64,000 nt of DNA from positions 59,881,759 through 59,945,758 of the forward strand of contig JAKGHH010000003.1 of the NCBI GenBank assembly GCA_022828595.1, read 5' to 3'. Positions within the stretch are counted from its first letter, which is position 1; every line of letters starts with the position of its first letter. The DNA is from Nelumbo lutea. Its lineage: Eukaryota; Streptophyta; Magnoliopsida; Proteales; Nelumbonaceae. The position numbers and the translations under genes were made by a program. Below, piece by piece: positions 11,901-23,900 of this stretch. The notes beneath the pieces were generated by a model, which made no database searches, was not told the origin of the DNA, and saw only the letters and a list, made by a program, of their open reading frames with translations.

Positions 11901-14900
11901 TGCATGTACATTTGCATGCATTATGTATGTGCACAGTTATGATTATGCCACTGTTTCTAAAGTCTTAACAATGACGTAAGATTTTCAAAAATTAATTCTG
12001 TGACTGGTAACTCCATTTTATACATGCATGTGTTTTGTGATTGCATATGTATATGCATATGTCACTGTACAGGAGTTGAATCTGTTTGTATTCTCCTTTT
12101 TGATAGGCTAATCCTGCTACCATATAGGCAATTTCACAATACGATATTGTTCTGTTTACACTTTGTTTTGCCAAAGTATCATCCATACTATTAACTGATC
12201 CACAGATCAATTTGTGAGTAATTTTTATCTTCCCAACCAATGTCATTGCTTCCCTCTAGATATATTGATATTTCCTAGATCTGGTGGTGTTGTTTTTTAG
12301 CCATCCCTCTACCAATTTTGGATCCCTTAGTGATTTAGCCAGTCTCAAGCTTTGTAGTACTGTTAGCACCTTTAGCCCTTGTAGAGTCACATATCCTTCT
12401 GGCACAGAGAGTAATGCCATAATTACACCTTGACTATTTTCATCAAGCTGAACCTTGATGAAATCATCCCTCGATTGGAAGGTTACTAGGTATCATCTCT
12501 TTTCTGGTATCGTAGTCAGACTTGGAAGAAAAAATATATATCGTTGTACACAAGTAGGATAAACTAAAGGTGCCAACATGGTAGTTAGGGCTTGCCTAGG
12601 TGATAAGGTGGGCTACATATGTGGAGACCAATTTTCTGAAAGCTCTACAAGATTTTTCTTTCTTTTAGTTTTTTCCTCCTATTTTATGACTTGTCCATTT
12701 ATGAATTTATTAGTTTTATAATTCATCTGGTTATTGGCCACTGCATTTCCTACAAGGTCACAAGAGTTTGTTCTTGATCATAATATCATTGCCATGACGA
12801 ATATCTCTAGTTGTGTGTGTCTAGAAAAATGTTATGTTTTTTTATTCTGCCAATGCTAAGTGAAGTTATATATAATTTGTTGCTGATGATTTGTGAATGT
12901 TATATCTGCAGTACTTCAATCAGATCCTAACAGTCATACTCGAGGTGTTGGATGATTCTGATTCACCAATCAGGGAACTTGCTCTTTCTTTGATAGTTGA
13001 AATGCTTAATAATCAGGTCTATGTTGTATCTTTTTTTTTCCAGTTCAATGTTGAATTTATGTGCACTTTTGAAACTGTTGTTGCTTAAAACTTCAGTTCT
13101 CTTCAGCATTATAGTTCGTTGTTCATTTTTTTATTCAGTAACAGATAAGTCTTTATTAATAAGTTAATGGTAATCATATTGCAACAGTAAGAGGAGGCTA
13201 GCCTTCGCTAAGCCCTACAAAACCTCATGTTACGAAGTCCTTGAAGGAATCACACCCCAAAACATATGTTGTCATGTTGCCCACGTATCCCATGTTTAAC
13301 TAGCCCATCTGCGAAGCAATTAGCAGATCTGTATACCCACATATACCCACATAGCCTTTTTTCAGTAAGTGATGATAAATATTGTATTAAAATAAAAAAG
13401 GTGAGATGCCCTCAGCCATATACAAAAGAATGCCCATAAATATGCACAGATCATATACAACGAAAGCCTTTGTATAATCAAAACTCTACAAAAATCAAAA
13501 CACTATGGACCCCCTATGTCCAGAAAGGAGTTGGAAGGTACTCCCACAAAAAACTGTGAGCACCTAGCCCAACTCAAAACAGATCTCTCCACCTTTCATA
13601 TGATGACCTCCACTGGAGCTGACAGAGATTCAAATATCCTTTGGTTACGGTCCTTCCAGAGCACCCAGCAAACAGCAAAAAACATGCTGTTCCACAGAAA
13701 ACTACCTCTCTCCGAGAAACAGCTGCACCTCCAACCCAAAATTAAATCAGCCAAGGAGGAAGGATGGACCCAACACAACTGAAAAAGCTTGGAAAAATGG
13801 CACCAGACCTGATAAGTATATAGGCAGTGAATTGGAAGATGGCGAGCAGTGTCAGGGCTTAACCCACACAGAATGCAGGTTGTATCCAATTCCAAGCTGC
13901 GTTTCAATAAGGAATCAGCAGACTGAATCTAATCCCTAGCAGCCAGTCACACAAAAAAAACTTAATCTTGGATGAAACTTGTGCCTTCCATATCCAAGGC
14001 CAAGCCACCTCTTCTCACTTAAGCCAACACAAACTTCATAACAGTTTCTAGTTGAAAACAGACCCTCCTTTCCACTTGATGACAGCCTAACATCCCTTGA
14101 GTTGGGATTGGGCTGGACTTCATGCATGCTGCTCAAAAAAATCTCTAACCACACCTTCCTGGATCAGAGCTAAAGAAAAAAGGGTGGGGCGCACTCCTAC
14201 CAAGGTTTGATCTGAACACCCAATTCTTGCGATAAACATCTAGTATCCCTCAAGGAGTCTCTATATTTCCAGGCTGTTCCTTATTCTGATTGCAAATCGC
14301 AACCACTTCATGACAACCCTTGAATCTCTTTCAAAAATAATTTCTATAGTTCAATTCTTTGGCTCTATGAAGTCCAAACAGCACTGTTTGCAATTCCTAT
14401 AGTATGTTGTTCATTTACTAAACTTTCTTATCTGTGTAACTTCCAGAAAAACTCAATGGAAGATTCTGTGGAAATTGTAATTGAAAAACTGCTTCATGTA
14501 ACAAAGGATATGGTTGCTAAGGTATCTTACTTTTTGGGAAGTTCTTTACATTAAACTTTGATGTGTGCCTATTGACATGCATGTTTTCTTTTTCTAAATG
14601 CAAGCTCTTGTATTGTTCATCCAGGTTTCAAATGAAGCTGAGCATTGTTTGACCATTGTGTTAACTCAGTATGATCCATTCAGATGTCTAACCGTAAGTA
14701 AATCTTAAGTTGCATCTTGTTTATTAACATACGAGCAATTTTAGGATTATTCATATATGAATGTTCACTAAACCCTCAATTTATGTTTTGAATGATTGTT
14801 TTGTAGGTTATTGTTCCTTTATTGGTTAGTGATGATGAGAAAACTCTTGTTACTTGCATCAATTGTTTAACAAAGGTATTGCTTTTATCATACTTGTTAG

Positions 14901-17900
14901 TACTTTGCCATAATTATTAATGTCATCTATATATTTTCTGTTTAATATTTTTTGTTTGGTAACTCATCAAGAAATTTATTAGAATGATATTACCTTACCT
15001 TTTCCAAAAAAATTATTAGAATGATGAGTGAGGATAGACATGTAGAAAGACGATCAACTTGTTTGCATGGTGTTCTTGCCATGAAAACTTGAGGGTAATC
15101 GCCGGGAGGTAACTGCCGATGTTTGAGGGTAATCGGTTTAAGAGGGGCCACCACCCATTTAAGGGTGGTTGCCAAAATAACTGAGGGGAGAAGGGTAGAC
15201 AAGATACGAGAAGTTTGCACTTTCTGCAATGGCTGGCTCATGGGAAGATCTCTGTTAAAGCGAACTCGATCCTTCTTTCTGGATCTGGATAGTGAAAGCA
15301 TGATGGATAAATCGGTCTTCCTACAATCTTTCCTGGTAGGAAATTTCGAATGGAAAGGATTCGAGCTAGAGGATATTTGAAAATGGTCTTCAAGAGTCTG
15401 GAACTGCTCGCAGGGGGTCGATGTGAGGCGTCTTGACAGTGAGAGCTGGGTGTTCTTCCTACCCTCAAAGGAAGAAGCTCGGAGAGTTCTAAATACGGGT
15501 TTGGGATGTTTCAAAGGAGCCTTGCTACATCTTGAACCTTGGTCGGAATCGGTGGGAGTTTGGTGGAAGAAAGAAGAGGTTCCAGATCATTTTTGGGTTA
15601 GAGAATTTGGACTTCCTTTACATCTATGGAGAAACGAAATTGGTAGGATGATTGGTGACCTCTGTGGTGATTTTCTGGAAGTAGACAATTCAAAGAAGTT
15701 ATAGGGAGTCCTTTGAATGCATGCGGTTGAAGGTTCACTGGGTGGGCTTACCCCCTTAGTCGGCTAACATAGTGGTAGGCAAAGTGATGTGCACAGTCAT
15801 GATTTAGCTGGAGATCAAATCAGAAAGAATGGTGGTTCCGACGGATTATAAAGATGCTATTCCAATTGGCAAGGATTTCATCTCGAGTGTTAGCTGGTGT
15901 ACTGGTTGAAGGAGAGTTTCGGTTGGCAATGAGACTATCGAGATCAGAAGGGAAGAAGGTTGGAAGAAAGTGGAGAATAGGAAAAGAAGAAGACAAGATC
16001 CCAGTCATAGGTTTCCAAAAAAATCCTACGGCTAAGGTAGAACTAAGGGTGAGGTGGGAAAGGGCTCAAGGGTAAGGCTGTTTCGAAATTCAAATTTCCT
16101 AAATTTTAAAGAGGCTGATGTGGCATTTGTTGATAGGTTGGCTGAGGCGGTGGTGGATAGAATTCAAAACCTTAACAGAAAGGTCTGCCCACTTTGTAAC
16201 CCAGGCCTGATCCAGTTAAAAATCCGAGCTAAATCTTTTCGAAAGAAGCGCAGTCCCAACTTCTCCAAAGGAATAGAAAAAGTATCATCCCAAGAGGGCG
16301 ACCTGATGTCTGCCTCCTCAGAGAGTGAAGAGTTCGCAAATGGCGGTGAAGGTTCGAGCCGTTGGGAGAGTTGGAGAACAGACTCCTGTTGCAACAGTGA
16401 TAAAAGCATTGAACCTCTTTCCGGCAGTGATTTCGCAGGCGAGGGGTGCTTGTTTGAGGTAGAAAGGAAGTCCAGGGAGATTACAAATTTGGGAATGGTG
16501 GTTGCCAAATTTCTAAAAAGAAAGACATGGTTACCCTATTTACTCCAAACAATCCTGTTATAGTTCTGCTATAATGTCTGTGGTTTCTCACAAATTTTAG
16601 TGGCAAATGGCTACAAGGCCTGTTTAGAATTCTAATCTATTCATTAGAGGTTCTTTGCTTTCATTCTCAATGTTTCAAATGGGGCTTGTGAGGGCTATGC
16701 TTTGAGGCTTAGACCTCAGAGCATAAAGCATATGCATTGCACTCTGAGTTTCCTTGTTTTTAGTATGTATATTGTTAATAAGTTTAGAATAACACTTCAT
16801 TTTTTTTTTTTTGGATAGATAGCCAGGAAACATTATTGATTAAGAAAGATAGAATAGGTACAGACTCTCAAGCTGAGCCAAACCCACATTAAGATATTAA
16901 GATTAGAATACCACTTCATTTGCTATGTTGAACATGTCCATGCTCGCCTTTTAGGTTTTGTTTTGCTTAAGAATCCTTACTAAACAGTAAAATGTGTAAC
17001 AGTGCAATTTAGTTTTCTTGTAATTTTTGCAACAATTTGTTGGAACTGAATTATGTTTTTTTAATCTTTGATATAAATTAATGATCAAATATCATTTCTT
17101 GTCAATATGTAAATGAAGATAAATTATGGATTGATTGAGGTACCTTCTTTTTTAATTATTAAATATTAACTATTTTTGTTTATCTAGCTGTTCCCATATA
17201 GGTTGGAATAGGCTTAGATGATGATGATGAACTATATATGTCTATCTGATGGTTAAATTGTTTGTATATTTTCCTATATAAACTATGTTATATATTTTTC
17301 ATCAATACAATGCATTCACATTTATTAATAGAAAAGCATAGTGTATGGCCTTTCCATACATTTTTCTTATTTTAATTCATGTTTCTCTAAAAACCTATGT
17401 CTTATGAGGCTTAAAAAGAAAAAGAAAAAACTTGGGTTACTCTTCCCAAACGTACTGGAGTAATGAACTGCCTAGCATAACTTTCTTGGATAATTAGCTT
17501 TGTTTTTTGTCACCATTGCTGCCATTGGCCTTGACCTTTTGTTTCCTATTCAAGAGTAGCCATTCTGTTAATCATTTTTACAAGGAAGTTTTCTCTGTAT
17601 TGAGAACGATACCTAAAATCATAGTTTGGATTCTAGTCAATGTTGTCAAATTTTGACTGGACGTAAAACCATTTTGACCATTGGATCATGGATTTAATGA
17701 TTCAATTGCCAGTCTAACCACTCAACTCATTCAAATAAAAAATGCTAAAAAATTAGTTGTCCTAGATTATCTTTCAAAGCTTGTTTTTGTGAATGTAAAC
17801 ATATTGACCACTAGCGTGATCACTTAAGTAGTTAGATGAAAAAGGTGAGTCTCTTGAAATCATATCTTGGATTTCACAATTAACTTGGGAAGCCCATGTT

Positions 17901-20900
17901 CAAAATTAACTTGGGAAGGCCAGTTATTGGTTTTAGATCCAAAGAAGGGAATTTGATCCTTTTACGAGACATGCTCCACCATTGTCTTCCCAAGTTAATT
18001 TTGAACATGGGCTTCAAAGTAAACAACCTGTATTCAATAGGGTGGGTGTTAACAAACATGCTGATCGAAGGTGATGGTTCAAGGTTTGGGGGAAGAAATG
18101 GATCTCCTTCAAGTATCAAAAGAGAATTTTAACTCCAAACAAAGGAAAAGAGGAAGATGATGAGTGGGAATGGGTTATCACTAGGTTTGTCTGGAATGTT
18201 GAGGTAGAAGGAAGATTCAGTGGAAAATAGAAGGGGAAATCTCTCATCAAACAGTGAGTGTGGACAGAGAGTTGAGGGGGAATCTATCCAAGAATTTGAA
18301 TGTGGATAAACAAGATGGGGCAGTGTCTGAAGTATTGTTGCTGTCAACAGCGAACCCTGAAGATGTGGCTTCGATGGATGGAATGTTGAGAGTAGCTTTT
18401 ATTGATGAGAGAACAAAGGAAATGAGCTCAGTTAAGGGCGAGTTATTGAGACTGAGGTATCAAGTATCAATGCCTCGGCATTTTGTGGACACCTCGCCTG
18501 GAGACGTGGTTCCAGGGGTTGAACTGATTGTGAATAGCCATGAAACTAATGATTTGGAAGGAGGATTAGAGATGATCGGTTAAGAAGATGTGACTGAGGT
18601 AGGGGTTGATCTGGGGTGGAAAAGGGTTGTGATTGGAGAGGAAGTAACTAGCAATGATACCGGTGCAATGGAGAACCAAAAGAAGAAATCCAAGGGTGCA
18701 AGCAATGGAATTTTGGTTCACATCACTAAGGTTTTTCATTGTTTGAAGGATAGACTTCTGGGGTCAGGGCCTTGTAATAAATTTAAGAGGGTGTATAAAA
18801 AGGGTGTGGAGGGTAAAAACAGAACACAGAAAGATGCTGAGAAGAATATTCATCATGATATGGTGGGGAGGAACATTGAGAAAAGTAAGACGGAAACAGA
18901 CTCTGCTCAGCTAGTTGAAGAAAATGGAATGCATGTGAAAGTGGAGTGTAAAGATGGAAAGAAGGGCGATAAAGATCAAGAAGATGAAGATGAGGTGATG
19001 TTTGTTTGAGTTAGAGAGGTGGAGGGGAGAGTTGATTTGGAGAAAATTGTTGAAACAGAGGTCCAGGTAAGTGAACCGTTGGGGATTTTCTTTTTGGAAG
19101 GGGAAGAGTTGGCAAGGAAAAAATTCATGGTATTGGAAAAGAAATATCCTATGAACTGATTAATTTAGAGCAGAGTGGTATTTTAGCTAATCTTGGGTTG
19201 TAGTGAGTTTGGGTATGAATTGATTTTGTGGGTGATTGTGAGGGTTATGCAGGGAGACCTTCTATTTTGTTGAGGGTCTGGGTACGGATTGAAATTGTAT
19301 CTCAGAAGTGGTGGGGGGGGGGGGGTGTTGAGCTTTCTTTCTTTGGGTGATAGCTAGTCACCTCTTCTTGTTATTTTGTTGAGGGTCTGGGTACGGATTG
19401 AAATTGTATCTCAGAAGTGTTTGGGGGGGGGGGGGGGGTGTTGAGCTTTCTTTCTTTGGGTGATAGCTAGTCACCTCTTCTTGTTATTTTTCTATTTTAT
19501 CATCAGCTATACAAAGAACTAAAGTCAAAAAAAAAAAAAATCTTGGTTGCAAACCCCTTTAAGCTCCCTTTGGATTTCAGGCGAGGAACATATGGAACCT
19601 TTCAAGTTTTTCAACCTTTTCAAACTATTTTACATCAAAATGAGCATAAAAGAATGAATTTTATAGGTTGTAAAACAAACCAACACATGTGGAGTAATTT
19701 TAACCAAATCTACATAAAAGAATGAATGTTATAGTATTCCTTTTCTACCAACTTGCTATTAAGTATTAACACTTATTGATGATTAGATTTTTTGTGATGT
19801 TCTCTTTGGCATATACTTTTGTAATGTTTTGATGATAACTAGAGCAGATTGCCCAGTTGAACCAGAACCAGACCGCTTTTCAGTTCATAGCTGGGAAAAC
19901 TGGGATTTTGAGGTTGAACTACAAGTTAAACCAGAAAATGGAATCCGACCCCTTTCCAGTTTGATATCTAGTCCAGTTTTCACTTTTCAGTACATTGTTT
20001 TCTTGATTCAAGAAGGTGACCTGGATAAGATATTATGAGAAAGCCTATTTTTCCATTGTTTAGATGGCTAGAAAGTCCTTTGCCACTGCTACCTGTACAG
20101 TTTTCTCCTGGCTTTAACTTCAAATCCATTTTCATTGAGGATGCTAGAGGTTAGGATCTATTTTTAATTTCTCTTTACTTATTAACATTTCTGGTTTGGT
20201 CTACCTATTTCCTGCTTGTCTTTCCCCAAAGTATATATGGGCCCTGAGGAATTTGTAGGTCAATTTTGTTTGCTATTTCTTAACTAATAGCAGATATGAG
20301 AAAGGCACTTACTTTTTTTTCCTTTTCTTATTCTAGTGTTTTATTTTGTCAATCATCTTTTGTAATAACCTAAACAAAGACTAGAAGAAATTGGAGCCCC
20401 TTTTCTCATTGAAGTTCCATTTTAGATCTGTAATTGTTTTGCTGTTTTTAGTATTAATGACAGTGGGAAATTTCTGTTTATACTTCAGCTTGTGGGGAGA
20501 CTTTCACAAGAAGAACTAATGGGTCAGTTGCCTTCATTCCTGCCTGCTCTTTTTGATGCTTTTGGGAACCAGAGCGCAGATGTTCGTAAGGTAAGAAAAT
20601 TACCCCTGATGTTTGATCGTTTTTTTCAATGGTTTGGAAATGTATGGTTTAAACCACCTACCTTCATTTTTTTTATGTACCAAAATGGCTTCACTGGTCA
20701 TGGTACAGGCATACAACTTGTTAAAGTTTGGGGTGGAAGGTTCATTACAAGGTTCTGTATGGATTTGGTATGGACAAGGGAAGTAAATATGTGGAAAGTT
20801 GATAGTGCCCCATAGCTGGACAGTTTGGAATGGCAATAGGATTCCTCTACATGACAGAAATAGGCAGGGTTGCCTAGGGAGCTTCCCTAATTGATCTAAT

Positions 20901-23900
20901 TAAGAAGCATTTTCCTTGTTGCAGAGATTAGTTTTAGCAAGCAGTATGAGTGTATGGCTTGTGTAACTTGGGAGAGGTTTCAGTTCAGGTGCTGTATAGG
21001 CTGAGTTTCCAGCACAGGATTCCTCCACATTACAAGAATAGGTAGGCTTGTTCAGGGAGCTTTCCCAATTGATCTGGTTAGGAAAATTTTTTCCTTGTTA
21101 AGTTTGAAGGTTAGTTTTCACAAGACATATGAGCAAAAGGCTTGTGTAACTCAGGGATGAATTGGGATTTGCTCCTCACACCGACCTCACATCACATCCC
21201 ACCGTGTATTAGGAACATCTCCCCATGAATAATAAATACAAGTATGGGAGATGTTCTCAATGTGCAGCTGGGACATGCTGTGAGGAGCAGATCCAGACTC
21301 CTCGGGTGTTTAAATACAAAGTGATATGAGGCTGATCTGGACCAGGGGAACAAACATACTCAATTCCACGGAATCTTTTTTCTGGTACAGTTTGGATAAG
21401 CCAGTTGATTCCTCCATATGGTAGAAATAGGTGGGATTGTCTAGGGCTATAATACTTGGATACCTGCACACTAGATACTTCTGGATGGTTCTAGGTGTAA
21501 TTTATAGCATTAACACTCCTAAAATATGTAACATGGTATGTTTTAACAAATTATACTATAAAATTATCTGCACATGCTAAAAATTTAATGAAATTTGCCA
21601 TGATGTATATTTTGATAATGCTATTAAATTTAACTTCAAAAATTAGATAATGGGAAATGGAGAATTGTATTCCTGTTTCTTGTATCCGTGTGCCTATCCA
21701 TATCTGGGCATCATAGGTCTAGGGACCTTCCTTAATTGAGCAGATTAAGAAACATTTTCCTTGTTAGTTGTGAAAATTAGTTTTCATCTTCCATTTTTTC
21801 TTGTAAATACATGTTGGCCAGTTAAATGGGCTTTCTGCTTGACCTTCCAAAACATTGACTATCCTACAAAATAATAAAATAAAATCTAGACTGGCCTACA
21901 GAGTTAGTATTGGTGACTTAGGTATGTGGTACACTTGCCAAGTACCCAGGCGCACACAGGTCTGGCACAAGGGTTTAAATGGCTAAAGGCGTAGGTTGAG
22001 GCATAATGGCCCAAAAAATGTGAGGCACAAGCGGCAAGTCTCAAAAACTAACAAAAAAAAAATTGAAACTTATGAATGACAAAAATAACATATAATATAC
22101 CAAGTCACTGATCAAAGAAACATATAATATACCAAGTCATTAATCAATTAACAATTATAAGCATTTTACATTTTATGTATCAAAATGCAATAAGTTCTAG
22201 TTTTTGTGCCTTCAACAAAATAATAACTAATCAGTTAACAATTGTAAACATTTTACATCTCAGATTTATTCAAATGACCAATTTAGAAGGAAAGAAACAA
22301 CTTAGTTAATTTATCCAAGAGAAACCAAGAATTTGATTTGCCCTATTGGTTTTTCATTTTGCCTTGTTTTATTTGGCCCATAATTACTGAAGTGTGTGTG
22401 TGTGTGTGTGTTAAATCGCCAAATAATCATTGGTTCTTGAGGCTTATGCTTTTTCACACCTCACACTCACGCCTTGAGGCTTGAGCCATATGCCTTATTC
22501 TGACAAGGGCTTAAGCCACACATCAAAGATGTGAGGCTTAAGCCTTGAGGCAAAATCTGTGCACCTCACCTCAAGGCTTAAGCCTTTTTAATCAATGGTC
22601 TAGCAAATTAACCTGTCCAAGTATGCCAAAGAGATGCGTGTTTGTATAAATTATGTAAATTATTTGAAACTATAATAAAACTAACAAGTTTATTGAAAAT
22701 TTAAAAATAAAGTTTTGGCATTTTACTAGATATTTCCTTGTCAAGGATTTGCCAACTTCTAAAAATGTTTGTTTTTGTTAAAGCTTAGGACATGCTTTTT
22801 AACTTGTTAGATGAACTATCATGCCATCTGCATAATGTTGACATGGCCAGGCTAGTAGTTTTCCATGAAGGGCCTGAACCTTTTGAGGTAACTCTTTTTT
22901 AATGTTTTATGGAGTTGCCACGTGTTTTTGTTAGATACTTAGATATAAAAAGATAGGTTGGAGCTCTGAGGTGTATCCAAAGTATTTAGAACGTTATTTG
23001 CCCCCACTCGGTATACTGAGTTTGCTGTTGGGTTATAGGTAAATTCATTTCTAGGCAGTGAATTAAAAGACATGCCTAAGGCGTGCATAAGCGCACAGTC
23101 GAGGTGCATTTCAAGGCTTACGCCTTGGTCTATTTGAAAAGGTGTGTGCTTCATGTGCATGAGCCTTGCACCTTAGCTTAGGCATGCCCTCACTCAGTAT
23201 ACTGAATTTGCTGTTGGGTTATAGGTAAGTTTGTTTCTAGGCAGTGATTCAAAAGACATGCCTAAGGTGTGCTGTGTGCATAAGCGCACAGTCAAGGTGC
23301 ATTTCAAGGCTTATGCCTTGCCTCCATGCACAGCCCATTTGAAAAGGTGTGTGCTCCGTGTGTGTGAGCCTTGTGCCTTAGCTTAGGCATGCCCCCACTC
23401 AGTATACTGAGTTTACTGTTGGGTTATAGGTAAATTAGTTTCTTGGCAGTGATTTAAAAGACATGTCTAAGGTGTGCATAACCACACAGACGAGGTGCAT
23501 TTCAAGGCTTATGCCTTGCCCAGGTCCATTTGCAGCCCCTTTGAAAAGGTGTGTGTTTCATGTGCGTGAACCTTGTGCCTTAGCTTAGGCATGCACCTTA
23601 TTTAAATTTTGCACTTTATGAACCATGGTGGCTGGGCTCTGCCCCCGGACCAAAACCAAGCCCCTTGGGGTAAACCAAAACAAGTCCATGTTTTAAGAGC
23701 CCCCTTTTCCTAATGTTGTTCATTCATTCTTCTTAATACAAGGTATTTTTTAAAAGATTAGGAACTATAATTAAAATTATAAAGTCATTTTTTGTTTAGA
23801 TTAAGAATTTAAGACACTAGGATGGACTTTTTTGAGCTTGACTCAAGGGGCTTGGTACAAAGGCATCTCATGGAATTAGGAATGCAAAACATTTAATATT

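Larger units (their letters stand above)
20710..21790 (+). repeat. Three-copy repeat array in CLASP intron
   Basis: Units starting AGGATTCCTC at 20838 and 21016 (period 178) share a GGGAGCTT(T/C)CC block, a TTTTCCTTGTT block and GGCTTGTGTAACT. A third unit (about 21310-21446 plus 21717-21787) is split by a 270-bp insertion. A foldback element lies between units two and three. Confidence 0.75.
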
